Positions 40,895 through 50,830 of a DNA stretch of 64,000 nucleotides are shown piece after piece. The stretch is from Paenibacillus rubinfantis. Lineage in GTDB: Bacteria > Bacillota > Bacilli > Paenibacillales > Paenibacillaceae. Every line of letters begins with the position of its first letter. Position 1 is the stretch's first letter. The notes beneath the pieces were generated by a model, which saw only the letters and a list, made by a program, of their open reading frames with translations, had not been told where the DNA came from and made no database searches. The position numbers and the translations under genes are program-made. The stretch is taken from positions 199,795 through 263,794 of the forward strand of contig NZ_LN909066.1 of the NCBI RefSeq assembly GCF_001486505.1. The letters are read 5' to 3'.

Positions 40895-42967
40895 TTATTT
40901 AATGAAAGCATTCGGATCGATGATGAGTGCAACTTGGCCGTCGCCCAAAATGGTTGCACCGGCGACCCCTTGTACATTCGGCAGATACTTACCGAGATTC
41001 TTAATAACGATTTCGCTTTGGCCGATGAAATCTTCTACCGTTAAGGCAGCTAACCGATCTCCCTTGCGAATGACGACGATTTCCGTTTCCTCCTCTTCAT
41101 CTTCGGAGAAGCCAGGAATATCAAACAGCTTGGCGAGCGACATCAGCGGAATATGCGTATCGCGGTAGGCCACCATCGTATACCCGTGTACTTCCCGTAC
41201 CTGATCGCGCCGGATTAAGCCGGTTTCGACGATCGAGGATAAAGGAATGGCGTATTTCTCTGTCCCGACTTTGATCAACATCGCCGAAATGATCGATAAG
41301 GTCAGCGGGAGTTGGACCGAGAACTTCGTCCCGGAACCCAGCTTCGAGTCGACGGAAACGACCCCGCTTAAGGATTCGATTTTGGATTTGACGACGTCAA
41401 GTCCAACGCCGCGTCCGGAAATGTCGGAGATCACCTCTGCGGTGCTAAAGCCCGGAGCGAACAGCAGCATGTACACCTGCTCGTCCGACAAAGCAGCGGC
41501 TTCACTTTCTTTCACAACGCCGTTCTTAATTGCTTTTTGCAATATCTTGCTGCGGTCGATCCCGTGTCCATCGTCCTCGATTTCGATAAACACATGATTG
41601 CCGCTATGGAAAGCTCGGAGCTGGATCGTTCCGGTTTCCGGCTTCCCTGCCGCAATCCGATCTGCCGTTGATTCTACCCCATGGTCTACTGCGTTCCGAA
41701 GCAAATGCACCAAAGGATCACCGATTTCATCGATCACGGTACGATCGAGCTCCGTTTCCGCGCCAACGATGTTCAGGTCGATTTTCTTATCCAACGATTT
41801 CGCCAAGTCGCGAACCATCCGCGGGAACCGGTTGAACACGGTATCGACCGGCACCATCCGCAGCTTCAGTACGATGTTCTGCAAGTCGCTGCCAACCCGG
41901 CTCATATGCTCGACCGTTTCAGTCAAGTCGCCGCGTTTGACTTCTTCGGCCAACTGCTCCAAACGAGCGCGATCAATCAACAGCTCGCTAAGCAGATTCA
42001 TCAGCACGTCCAAGCGGTCGATATCGACCCGAATCGTCCGGGATGGAGCGGAAGCTCCCCCTGCAGGGCGTGCATTACTCTTGGCTTCGGCAACTGCAGA
42101 CGGTTTGGACGGTGCTGCTTCGCTTGTGCTAGGAGCAGGCGCTACGGCTTCGGCCGCGGCGGCCGTCTCCTTCACCCCGGAAGTAAGCTGTGCCAGCGTC
42201 TCGTGGTCCAGCGTCACAACCTGAGCCGTATCGATTTCCGAAAGATTCAGAATCATGCTTTGAATCTCGGCAGCCTCTTTTTGGGTTATGTAATAAAGAG
42301 AGAAGCTGCGATCAAATTTTTCTTGCTCGATATCTTGAACGGATGGCGAGGATTTCACGATCTCCCCGTATCTTTCCAGAAGGTCAAAGACGAGGTAAGC
42401 GCGCGCCGCTTTTAATTGGCAGTCCTCCCGGATAGCGACATCGATGTATTGCACTTTATGTCCTTCCGTGATGGATTGTTCCAGTACGGAAAATTGATAT
42501 TGATCCAATTGGATGGCGGTTGTCCCCGATGTGGATCCCCCCGCTGCTGCCGGCTTGCTTGCCGCCGAGTTGCCGCTTCCTCCGAAGTCCCCGCGTACGA
42601 TCGACTGCAGCGAAGCGACGATCTCGCTAACGTCCGCTTTCCCTTCGCCGCCTTGGGTAATGTCCTGCACCATCATTTGCAGGGCATCCAAGCTCTTAAA
42701 CAGGGTGTCGAAGATAAAGTCCTGCATTTTCAGCTTTTCGTTCCGGACCAGGTCCAGCACGTTTTCCATCTGGTGTGTAAGCGAGGACAAATCCTCGAAC
42801 CCCATCGTCGCCGCCATGCCTTTCAGCGTATGGGCCGATCGGAAAATCACCTGAACGATGCTGATATCGTCAGGGTTGCTCTCCAGCTCCAGCATTTTTT
42901 CGTTTAATGATTGCAAATGATCGTTTGACTCATCGATAAACATGGATAGATACTGATTCATGTCCAT
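40895..42967 (-). CDS. cheA: Chemotaxis histidine kinase CheA
   Basis: CheA autophosphorylates in response to receptor state and passes phosphate to CheY and CheB. The 690-residue protein has the P1 HPt domain with SAHTLKGMAATMGF (His46), a P2 domain (about 155-260), dimerisation P3, the ATPase P4 (HLLRNAVDHGVE, then DISGRGVGLDVV) and a CheW-like P5. A proline/alanine-rich linker separates P2 and P3. All key motifs are intact. Confidence 0.97.
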   Translation of the reverse strand: MDMNQYLSMFIDESNDHLQSLNEKMLELESNPDDISIVQVIFRSAHTLKGMAATMGFEDLSSLTHQMENVLDLVRNEKLKMQDFIFDTLFKSLDALQMMVQDITQGGEGKADVSEIVASLQSIVRGDFGGSGNSAASKPAAAGGSTSGTTAIQLDQYQFSVLEQSITEGHKVQYIDVAIREDCQLKAARAYLVFDLLERYGEIVKSSPSVQDIEQEKFDRSFSLYYITQKEAAEIQSMILNLSEIDTAQVVTLDHETLAQLTSGVKETAAAAEAVAPAPSTSEAAPSKPSAVAEAKSNARPAGGASAPSRTIRVDIDRLDVLMNLLSELLIDRARLEQLAEEVKRGDLTETVEHMSRVGSDLQNIVLKLRMVPVDTVFNRFPRMVRDLAKSLDKKIDLNIVGAETELDRTVIDEIGDPLVHLLRNAVDHGVESTADRIAAGKPETGTIQLRAFHSGNHVFIEIEDDGHGIDRSKILQKAIKNGVVKESEAAALSDEQVYMLLFAPGFSTAEVISDISGRGVGLDVVKSKIESLSGVVSVDSKLGSGTKFSVQLPLTLSIISAMLIKVGTEKYAIPLSSIVETGLIRRDQVREVHGYTMVAYRDTHIPLMSLAKLFDIPGFSEDEEEETEIVVIRKGDRLAALTVEDFIGQSEIVIKNLGKYLPNVQGVAGATILGDGQVALIIDPNAFIK

Positions 42968-43017
42968 GGTGAGGCACCTCCTCCAAGAGATTCCGTAATT
43001 TACATCTATAGAGGCTG

Positions 43018-43041
43018 TTCAAAAAGACTTGTCTTTTTGAA
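43018..43041. terminator. Perfect hairpin between cheB and cheA
   Basis: TTCAAAAAGAC (43018-43028) and GTCTTTTTGAA (43031-43041) form an 11-bp perfect stem with a 2-nt loop. It lies 50 nt after cheB and could cause partial termination or RNA processing. Its ends resemble the TTTAAAAAGAC ends of the repeat at 20725, so it may instead be a repeat remnant. Confidence 0.5.
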
Positions 43042-43092
43042 GCATCCTATTTTTAAAGTGGCGAGCCAAAAAAGTCAGGCATGGATCAGCGA

Positions 43093-44216
43093 TCAATTGT
43101 TGACTTTTTTGGCTACCTCTTGTACTAGCTTGGGGCCAATTTCATACAGCGGTAATACATGGCTGACGCATTTCAATTCGATTGCCGAGCGCGGCATTCC
43201 GAATACGACGCAAGTCTCTTCGCTCTCGGCAATGGTGGAAGTCACCCCCGCGTCATACAACCGCTTCATGACTTTCGCCCCATCGCTGCCCATCCCCGTC
43301 AGCAGTACGATATGACGTTTCAACGCTTGCAGCGGGAGCAGCGATTCGTACAAGACGTCCACCGAAGGTCGATGTCCGTTGCGGAGTTCCGTCTTCGTCA
43401 AATGGACGCGGTAACTGCCTGCAGGACCAGACACGACGTTCATATGGAATCCTCCCGGAGCAATGTATGCCGTACCACTTTGCAATTCCTGTTCTTCCTC
43501 CGCCTCAACGACGTTTAATTCGCATAAGCTGTTTAATCGTTGAGCGAGCGACTTGGTGAAGTTCGGCGGCATATGCTGCACGATAACGATGGGTGCCGGA
43601 AAGTCGCCCGGTATTTTCTCCAAGACCGCTTTCAGCGCCTTGGGGCCCCCTGTGGAGGTACCGATCGCAACGAGATCGGTGAACCCCGCCAGAGCGCGGC
43701 CGCGTGAAGGCCGCCCTCTGGCGGCAGCGCCGCCCGCCGTCTCACGGGCGGCTTGCCCGCCGCAGGCGCCGGCGCGCTTGTATGCGCAGCCGTCCAAGCT
43801 TCACGCCGCTCCTTTGCCTGCATCGCGGCGTGAAGCTGCTCGCGCAGCTCGCGCCCCACCTGCTCGATATCATGCGAGCTGGTGGTTGCCGAAGGCTTGC
43901 GAATGAAGTCGAATGCGCCAAGCTCCAGCGCCATAATCGTCTCCCGCATGCCCTGCTCATTGATGCCGGATAACATGATCACCGGCAAGGGATGTTCCTT
44001 CATGATGACCTTAAGTGCATCCAGGCCGTTCATTTCCGGCATTTCCACATCCATGGTCACCAAATCCGGCTGAATCTTTGCGATTTGCTCAATCGCTTCA
44101 CGTCCGTTTTTGGCCGTCGCCTGAACCTGAAAAGCCTCTTCCTGCTCGATGAGATCCGAGATGATCTTACGCATAAACGCCGAATCGTCAACCACCATCA
44201 CTCGATAAGGCATCAT
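43093..44216 (-). pseudogene. cheB: CheB receptor methylesterase, split by a frameshift in the linker
   Basis: CheB removes methyl groups from receptors when phosphorylated. The receiver half (from the ATG at 44216, with AGGAG 6 nt upstream) shows VMVVDDSAFMRK, TMDVEMPEMNG and IRKPS and stays open to 43632. The methylesterase half (43093 to about 43797) shows the catalytic serine in GTSTGGPKAL, histidine in VQHMPPNF and aspartate in GMGSDGAK. The two halves are in different frames; a one-base loss in the GC-rich linker (about 43690-43800) would explain it. All catalytic residues are intact, so sequencing error is as likely as inactivation. Confidence 0.85.
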
Positions 44217-44246
44217 GTTCCACTCCTGTTCCTTCTTCACGAAGAA

Positions 44247-45134
44247 TCATTTTGCTAGCTTTAACCATTTATGCATAAATCCTTTGATTCCCGATAAAGT
44301 ATCCCTCGGCTTGGTTTGCGGCACATTCAGATAAGCCAATGCCAAACGTTGAATGTCGCGGGTTGCCGAGCAACCGGGGAAAGCGATGGAGAAAGGAACC
44401 TGCTTCTTAACCGCCTGCATCACATGCGTATCATCGCTGAGATACCCCAACGTAGGGATCTCCATATCGAGGAAACGCCCGGCGACCAGTGAAATTTTGT
44501 CGGCCACCTGTTTGGCTTCATGCTCCCCGGAGACCCGATTAATGACCAAACGGAACGGCACCTCCGTCTCCATCCCATGTACGACCTTGATCAACGCATA
44601 CGCATCCGTGATAGAAGTCGGCTCCGGCGTGGTCACGACCAGGCATTCGTCCGCAGCGGTAATGAATTTCAGCGTCTCCTTGGACAAGCCGGCTCCGGTA
44701 TCGAAGAGAATGAAATCCATCTCCTCGGAAATCATTTCAATCTGTGAGGTGAAATAATTCAAATCGCCTTCAGATAACGAGAACAGATCGGCGAGTCCCG
44801 AGCCCCCTGCAATAAAAGGTAAAGCCTGCGAGCCGAACTCCACGATTTCCGTAATGTCCTTCTCACCCTTCAGCAAGTGGTACAGGTTATATCTCGGTCG
44901 GATGCCCATCAATACATCGATATTCGCCATACCGATATCTGCGTCAAACAGCAGCACCTTGCGTCCCAAGGACTTTAGGGCTAGGGCAAAATTCAACGTA
45001 AAGTTGGATTTGCCTACGCCGCCCTTGCCGCTGCTGATGGTCAAGATTCGCGCCGATCCCTTGCGTCCCCTTGAATCTGCCGAGCCTCCCTGTGACGATA
45101 CCAGTTGTCTGAGCGCTTGGGCCTGGTCGCTCAT
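44247..45134 (-). CDS. flhG: Flagellar number regulator FlhG (MinD-like ATPase)
   Basis: FlhG, with FlhF, sets number and position of flagella. The 295-residue protein has an N-terminal DQAQALRQLV, the helix that activates FlhF GTPase, then the deviant Walker A KGGVGKS (37-43), LLFDADIGMANIDVLMG and FILFDTGAGLS. A membrane-targeting amphipathic tail is plausible at the C-terminus. The start overlaps the flhF stop by 4 nt. Confidence 0.95.
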   Translation of the reverse strand: MSDQAQALRQLVSSQGGSADSRGRKGSARILTISSGKGGVGKSNFTLNFALALKSLGRKVLLFDADIGMANIDVLMGIRPRYNLYHLLKGEKDITEIVEFGSQALPFIAGGSGLADLFSLSEGDLNYFTSQIEMISEEMDFILFDTGAGLSKETLKFITAADECLVVTTPEPTSITDAYALIKVVHGMETEVPFRLVINRVSGEHEAKQVADKISLVAGRFLDMEIPTLGYLSDDTHVMQAVKKQVPFSIAFPGCSATRDIQRLALAYLNVPQTKPRDTLSGIKGFMHKWLKLAK

Positions 45135-46555
45135 AGCTTCCGTTCTCCCAGCAGAATGTCAACCAGCAATTCCCCGTCTGCCTGCAACAGATCATCCGGA
45201 ACATTTTGACCATTCGTCAGAAACGATACCTTCAAGGGATACTCGTTAAGCAAGTTGTATATCGTACCTACCGATTCCGTTTCATCCAGTTTCGTAAAAA
45301 TCACCTTATCCAGGTTGTATTTGCTAAAATGCTCGGTGATCCGTTTCATATCCTGCGTTTTGGAGGTTAAGCTTAGCACCAGATACGTTTCGCTAGCCGC
45401 TGAAGGGGCAAGCAGACTATGCAGTTCCGCTACGAACAGCTCATTTAAATAATTTCTCCCTGCGGTATCCATCAGGATCAGGTCGCAATGCTCCAATCGC
45501 TGCATTGCGCGCTGTACATCACCTGGCGATTGTACGACCTCCAGCGGAACGTTCAATATGGAAGCGTAGGTGCGAAGTTGTTCAATCGCTGAAATTCGAT
45601 AGGTGTCAGCGGTGATGAACCCGACCTTCTTATGCAAGCGGAAAATTTGATCCGCCGCCAGCTTGGCGATGGTCGTCGTTTTCCCGACTCCGGTAGGCCC
45701 TGCGATGTAGACGATTTTCGTAAAGTTACCAATCCCCATACCGATACGGTCCTTTAGGAATCCGCCGACAAGGGTACGAATTTGAGCCCTCATGTCTTCA
45801 TCGCTTAACATCTTGCCCGAGCTTACCCAGGCTTCGTACAAATCATCGACCCAAGCGTCGGCGAGCTCCGGGTTCACCTCTTGATTCATAAGCTGTTGTT
45901 GGAAGACTTGCAAGCTTGGCGGCATTTCGCGGCTATCGCCTTGCTTTTTAGCCAGTTGGCTAATCCACATTTTCATTTGCTGGACCTCCTCCAGCAAACG
46001 CTCTTCCTTAGCGGAGCGGGTGCTCTCTTGTGCAGACAGGGTCGAGGTGTGTTCCTTAGCCGTAGCGCTTTGAATTGCAGCCTCTAACCGGGCCGATGCC
46101 AAGCTTGGTACCTTTTCTACCGATGGCTGGCGCAGCTCCGGCTCAGGCGCTTGCAGCTTCGCCGCCGGAGAAATCGGGGTGATGATCGGATCTTCCCTCT
46201 CCTGCAAACCAACCGCTGCCAAAGTGGAAGAGTTTGTTGCAGCCTGCGGGGAAGAAGGCGGCTGAACCAATTGCGAAGATTTACGGTAGGCCTCCGGCAC
46301 GGCTTGGCGTGCGACCGGAGCGGAAGCCGGCGGCTTGGCCGGAGTAGCCGGCATGGCCGGTTTCCCTTTAGGCGCTGGCGCGGCATCCCCCTCTGTAGCG
46401 GCGATGACCTCGATCTTCTTTTTCTGAAACATGCCGAGAAAACCGCCAATCTTCATTTCTTTCGTACTTAAGATGACGGCATCCGCCCCTAACTCGCTGC
46501 GGATTTTCAACATGGCATCAGGCATTGTGTCGACGATATACCGTTTCACTCTCAT
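45131..46555 (-). CDS. flhF: Flagellar GTPase FlhF
   Basis: FlhF is an SRP-type GTPase that marks flagellar assembly sites. The 474-residue protein has an N-terminal basic domain, a long Ala/Pro-rich linker (about 60-170), then the NG domain with VYIAGPTGVGKTTTIAKLA, TADTYRISAIEQLRTYA, LILMDTAGRNY and FTKLDET. It overlaps flhA by 4 nt upstream and flhG by 4 nt downstream, forming a coupled trio. Confidence 0.96.
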   Translation of the reverse strand: MRVKRYIVDTMPDAMLKIRSELGADAVILSTKEMKIGGFLGMFQKKKIEVIAATEGDAAPAPKGKPAMPATPAKPPASAPVARQAVPEAYRKSSQLVQPPSSPQAATNSSTLAAVGLQEREDPIITPISPAAKLQAPEPELRQPSVEKVPSLASARLEAAIQSATAKEHTSTLSAQESTRSAKEERLLEEVQQMKMWISQLAKKQGDSREMPPSLQVFQQQLMNQEVNPELADAWVDDLYEAWVSSGKMLSDEDMRAQIRTLVGGFLKDRIGMGIGNFTKIVYIAGPTGVGKTTTIAKLAADQIFRLHKKVGFITADTYRISAIEQLRTYASILNVPLEVVQSPGDVQRAMQRLEHCDLILMDTAGRNYLNELFVAELHSLLAPSAASETYLVLSLTSKTQDMKRITEHFSKYNLDKVIFTKLDETESVGTIYNLLNEYPLKVSFLTNGQNVPDDLLQADGELLVDILLGERKL

Positions 46556-48588
46556 AAATTCACCACCCCGACACTTTGGATTTCAACATTCGGCTCCAAC
46601 TCGCTGTAGGATAACACCGGAATATCCTGCATGCTACGCTCGATGACCTGCCGCAAATACATCCGGATCGTCGGCGAGGTAAGCAGAATCGGTTGGTGCC
46701 CGGTTTGCATCAAGCGGTTGATTTGCTCCGACAACTTCTGGAACACGGTTTGCGTTGAAGTTGGATCCAGTGCCAGATAACTCCCCTGCTCTGTCTGCTG
46801 TACGCTCTCGGCGATTTTCTTCTCCAGGGACGGTCCTACGGTGATCACGCGCATCGTTTCGCCCGGCTGGGTGAATTGCTGCGTAATTTGCCGCGATAAC
46901 GCCTGTCTGACATATTCGGTCAACACATCCGGATCCTTGGTGTAAGTTCCGTAATCCGCCAGCGTCTCGAAAATGGTTACCATGTCGCGAATCGAGATCT
47001 TCTCTCTCAACAGCTTAGCCAGTACCTTTTGTACGTCACCAATCGACAATACCGAGGGAATTAACTCGTCAACAAGCACCGCATAATTTTCCTTGAGATT
47101 GTCGACCAGGGCTTTGGTCTCTTGACGGCCCAGCAGCTCATGCGCATGCTTCTTGATCAATTCCGTCAAATGCGTCGCCACCACGGACGGCGGATCGACC
47201 ACGGTATAGCCGGACAGTTCCGCCCGATCCTTGGTCGCTTCGTCGATCCATAGGGCCGGAAGACCAAACGCAGGTTCGCGGGTCTCGATACCTGTAATCG
47301 TATCGTCATCCATCCCGGGACTCATGGCTAAATAGTGATTAAGTAATAATTCACCGCCGCCTACGACATTTCCTTTAATTTTGATGACATATTCGTTCGG
47401 TTTTAGTTGAATATTGTCGCGAATACGGATAACGGGGACAACCAGACCTAATTCAAGCGCACATTGACGTCGGATCATGATGATTCGGTCCAGCAAATCG
47501 CCGCCTTGGCCGGTATCGGCCAGCGGAATGAGGCCGTATCCAAATTCAAATTCGATCGGGTCCACCTGCAGCAGGTTGATGACGCTCTCGGGGCTTCGCA
47601 CCTCTTCGATTTGCTGCTCCTCCTCCTGCTGTTCCTGTTCGATTTGCTGGCGGTCCATATTTTTCTGCATCCGGAAGCCTGCAAAAATCATTAATCCGGC
47701 GAACGGATAAGTTGTCCAAATCCCGATCGGCGTAAACGTGCCGAGTAAGGCGATGGTCCCGGCTACAATAAACAGCAGCTTGGGATACGTAAACAGCTGT
47801 CCCGTAATATCATCCGCCAGGTTCCCTTCCGAGGAGGCACGGGTTACGATTAAGCCCGCTGCCGTGGAGATCAACAACGCCGGAATCTGACTGACCAAGC
47901 CGTCCCCAATCGTCAAGAGCGAGTACGTCGAAAGCGCCTCAGGAAAAGACATGCCGTGGATCGTCATCCCGATGATAAAGCCCCCGATCAGGTTGATCAG
48001 GAGGATAATGATACTCGCGATGGCGTCCCCTTTTACAAATTTACTCGCACCGTCCATGGCACCGTAGAAATCAGCTTCCCGTTCAATCTTGGTGCGGCGC
48101 TCACGCGCTTGCTGCTCGTTAATCAACCCGGCATTGAGGTCCGCATCGATACTCATTTGTTTCCCCGGCATCGCATCGAGCGTAAACCGGGCAGCAACCT
48201 CAGCCACACGTTCCGATCCCTTGGTAATCACGATAAACTGAACGACTACGAGAATCAGGAAGACGACAAAACCGACAACGGGTTCCCCGTGAGAAACCCA
48301 TGAACCGAAGGTGGCCACCACGTGGCCGGCTTTGGCCTGTCCCAGAATCAACTTGGTGGTCGACACGTTTAGCGCCAAACGGAATAGTGTCGTGATCAGC
48401 AGCATCGCTGGAAAGATGGAAAACTGCAACGCTTCTTTCGTGTTCATTGCAACGAGCAAAATGATTAACGCTAGCGAGATATTAATGATCAGCAAAACAT
48501 CTAGCAGTCCAGTCGGGATCGGAACGATCATCAGCAAGACGATGCCAATTATGCCAACAAGAATAAATAAGTCCTTAAATTTCTTCAC
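46552..48588 (-). CDS. flhA: Flagellar export gate protein FlhA
   Basis: FlhA is the major export-gate subunit of the flagellar type III secretion system. The 678-residue protein has about eight N-terminal membrane segments, the FHIPEP cytoplasmic linker (AARFTLDAMPGKQMSIDADL followed by NAGLI), and a C-terminal cytosolic domain that docks chaperone-substrate pairs. Length and motifs are standard. It follows flhB by 21 nt. Confidence 0.97.
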   Translation of the reverse strand: MKKFKDLFILVGIIGIVLLMIVPIPTGLLDVLLIINISLALIILLVAMNTKEALQFSIFPAMLLITTLFRLALNVSTTKLILGQAKAGHVVATFGSWVSHGEPVVGFVVFLILVVVQFIVITKGSERVAEVAARFTLDAMPGKQMSIDADLNAGLINEQQARERRTKIEREADFYGAMDGASKFVKGDAIASIIILLINLIGGFIIGMTIHGMSFPEALSTYSLLTIGDGLVSQIPALLISTAAGLIVTRASSEGNLADDITGQLFTYPKLLFIVAGTIALLGTFTPIGIWTTYPFAGLMIFAGFRMQKNMDRQQIEQEQQEEEQQIEEVRSPESVINLLQVDPIEFEFGYGLIPLADTGQGGDLLDRIIMIRRQCALELGLVVPVIRIRDNIQLKPNEYVIKIKGNVVGGGELLLNHYLAMSPGMDDDTITGIETREPAFGLPALWIDEATKDRAELSGYTVVDPPSVVATHLTELIKKHAHELLGRQETKALVDNLKENYAVLVDELIPSVLSIGDVQKVLAKLLREKISIRDMVTIFETLADYGTYTKDPDVLTEYVRQALSRQITQQFTQPGETMRVITVGPSLEKKIAESVQQTEQGSYLALDPTSTQTVFQKLSEQINRLMQTGHQPILLTSPTIRMYLRQVIERSMQDIPVLSYSELEPNVEIQSVGVVNL

Positions 48589-48609
48589 GTTTGTTCCCCT
48601 CCGATCCCA

Positions 48610-49701
48610 TTAGGATTTGGCTCTGCCTTTGATTCGGTATACGTAAGCCAGCACTTCAGCAACCGCTTGGAACAAATCCGCGGGAATGGTATCCCCGATT
48701 TCGGTTCGTTGAAACAGCGCCCGTGCCAGCGGCTTATTTTCCATCGTAATTACGCCATGTTCTTTGGCAATTTCTTTAATGCGGAGGGCCACGTAGTCTT
48801 GCCCTTTGGCAATGACTTGCGGGGCATCCATCTCAGATCCGTCATACTTCAGAGCGACCGCGAAGTGGGTAGGGTTGGTAATGATGACGTCGGCTTTTGG
48901 CACTTCCTGCATCATCCGTTGCAGAGCCATCCGCCGTTGACGCTCCCGAATCTTCCCTTTGATAATCGGATCGCCTTCCATTTTCTTGTACTCGTCTTTG
49001 ATGTCTTGTTTGGACATTTTCAAGCTCTTCTCATGTTCATATCGCTGATACATGTAATCCAGGACCGCGAGCACAATCAAGGCAGCTGCAATTTTGATCC
49101 CTAAATTCATCGTTAGCTGGGCTGTGAAATGAAAAGTATCATCCACAGGTAAATGACCCAGTGCAGAGAGACTTCCTCGATACCCCCAAATCGTCGAGTA
49201 AACGAGATAACCTATAATCAGCAACTTAAAGAGGGTCTTAAGAAACTGCACCAGCGACCGCATAGAAACAATGTTCTTAAATCCTTTGATCGGATCCAGC
49301 TTGCTTAACTTCATTTTGAGCGGTTCTCCGATGAACAGAAATCCGATTTGCATATAATTAGCAACGATAGCCACCACCACGACAACCAAGAAGATCGGAG
49401 CCAGCAGTAAAAGCACCTGAACTGCGTAATCTCCCATCATTGTCATCACGTTCGTTTGCGTGACATCCATCATTAACCGATGATAAAACACATCAACAAA
49501 CAGGCTGACCAACCGCTCCTTGATATAACCGCCAAATGCGATCAGACATAAAAATCCAGCCATCAATAACAAGGCCCCGGTCAGTTCCTGACTCTTGGCC
49601 ACTTGGCCTTTCTTACGGGCCTCCTGACGTTTCTTCGGAGTCGCTTTTTCCGTCTTTTCACCGGCGAACAGCTGCAGATCAAGCGAATACCGATATGACA
49701 T
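48610..49701 (-). CDS. flhB: Flagellar export specificity switch FlhB
   Basis: FlhB switches export from hook to filament substrates. The 363-residue protein has four membrane segments in the first 215 residues and the autocleavage site NPTH in VIITNPTHFAVALKYD, followed by the typical DYVALRIKEIAKEHGV. The N-terminal EKTEKATPKKRQEARKKGQV matches the family. The length is normal. Confidence 0.97.
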   Translation of the reverse strand: MSYRYSLDLQLFAGEKTEKATPKKRQEARKKGQVAKSQELTGALLLMAGFLCLIAFGGYIKERLVSLFVDVFYHRLMMDVTQTNVMTMMGDYAVQVLLLLAPIFLVVVVVAIVANYMQIGFLFIGEPLKMKLSKLDPIKGFKNIVSMRSLVQFLKTLFKLLIIGYLVYSTIWGYRGSLSALGHLPVDDTFHFTAQLTMNLGIKIAAALIVLAVLDYMYQRYEHEKSLKMSKQDIKDEYKKMEGDPIIKGKIRERQRRMALQRMMQEVPKADVIITNPTHFAVALKYDGSEMDAPQVIAKGQDYVALRIKEIAKEHGVITMENKPLARALFQRTEIGDTIPADLFQAVAEVLAYVYRIKGRAKS

Positions 49702-49715
49702 AGCGATCCCCCATC

Positions 49716-50504
49716 CTACTTCGGCCTTTGCCCGATCGTACCAAGCAGGTCATGCAGCGCTCGGAACAACACCTCGAACAAAGCTTGAAACGCAACGATA
49801 AAGCCAGGCACAAGCACCAACAGTACAAGTAAACCCACGATGATCTTAACCGGAATCCCAATAACAAAAATATTAAATTGGGGAGCCGTACGAGCCAAAA
49901 AACCCAGCGCCACATCGGTGACGAATAAGGCCACCACAAGCGGGGCCGACATCTGGAACGCCAGTAAAAACGCTTGGCTGAAGGTCTGAACCAAAAACTC
50001 AGCCAAATCCCCGTTGTAGATTTGTTGGAATAAATCATTCGATAATGGGATCCAGTTATAGCTTCGAATCACAGCGTCCAGTAAATAATGATGACCGTTC
50101 ATGCTGAGGAACATCAACGTCGCGATGATATACTTCAGGTTGCCTAATACCGGCGCCGCTGCCCCGGTCATGGGGTCGATCACATTCGCGATCCCAAAAC
50201 CGATTTGAATGTCGATAAACGAGCCGGCCATCTGGATGACCGAAAAGATCAGATTGGCGACATAACCCATTAACAGACCAACCAATACTTCACGAATAAT
50301 AAATATCACATATCCCAAATCGTTGGGTACCGCTTGATTGGGACCGATCGTCAGCAGAATGACAACCGCGACCATACCGGAGAAACCTACCTTAAACGTA
50401 GTCGGCACCGTTCGAGATGAAAATATTGGTGAAACTACAAAAAAGGCTGTCATTCGACAAAAAATAAGCATAAAAGTTGAAATTCCGTACAATAAAGTAT
50501 CCAT
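49716..50504 (-). CDS. fliR: Flagellar export protein FliR
   Basis: FliR is a core subunit of the FliPQR export channel. The 262-residue protein has about six membrane segments and the family segments RMTAFFVVSPIFSSRTVP and GSFIDIQIGFGIANVIDP. It lies between fliQ and flhB with short spacers. Confidence 0.95.
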   Translation of the reverse strand: MDTLLYGISTFMLIFCRMTAFFVVSPIFSSRTVPTTFKVGFSGMVAVVILLTIGPNQAVPNDLGYVIFIIREVLVGLLMGYVANLIFSVIQMAGSFIDIQIGFGIANVIDPMTGAAAPVLGNLKYIIATLMFLSMNGHHYLLDAVIRSYNWIPLSNDLFQQIYNGDLAEFLVQTFSQAFLLAFQMSAPLVVALFVTDVALGFLARTAPQFNIFVIGIPVKIIVGLLVLLVLVPGFIVAFQALFEVLFRALHDLLGTIGQRPK

Positions 50505-50516
50505 AATTTCGGCAAC

Positions 50517-50786
50517 CTAACCGATATAACTAGATAGGTTATTTAGAATTCCATAGGTGAAGTCCACCAGCGTCGTCAAAATCCATGGACCAAACAACAG
50601 CAAGGCGACTAGCACCGCAACGATTTTGGGAACGAAGGCAAGCGTCTGCTCCTGAATTTGGGTTGTCGCTTGAAAAATACTCACCAAGAGCCCCACCACG
50701 AGACCGATCAACAGCATCGGAGCGCTGACCTTCAACACGGTATAAACGGCTTGTCCGGCCAAACCGATAATAAATTCCGAACTCAT
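50517..50786 (-). CDS. fliQ: Flagellar export protein FliQ
   Basis: FliQ is the small two-helix subunit of the export channel. The 89-residue protein has helices at about 15-40 and 52-72 and the family segment GLVVGLLVSIFQATTQIQEQ. It lies between fliP and fliR. Confidence 0.95.
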   Translation of the reverse strand: MSSEFIIGLAGQAVYTVLKVSAPMLLIGLVVGLLVSIFQATTQIQEQTLAFVPKIVAVLVALLLFGPWILTTLVDFTYGILNNLSSYIG

Positions 50787-50830
50787 GAACCGCTTTCTCC
50801 TTCCCTGAACCTGAACCTATTCCTTGATTC

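Noticed and set aside
43632..43797. Programmed -1 frameshift in cheB
   Set aside because: No slippery heptamer with downstream pseudoknot could be recognised in the linker, so an indel or sequencing error is the simpler reading.
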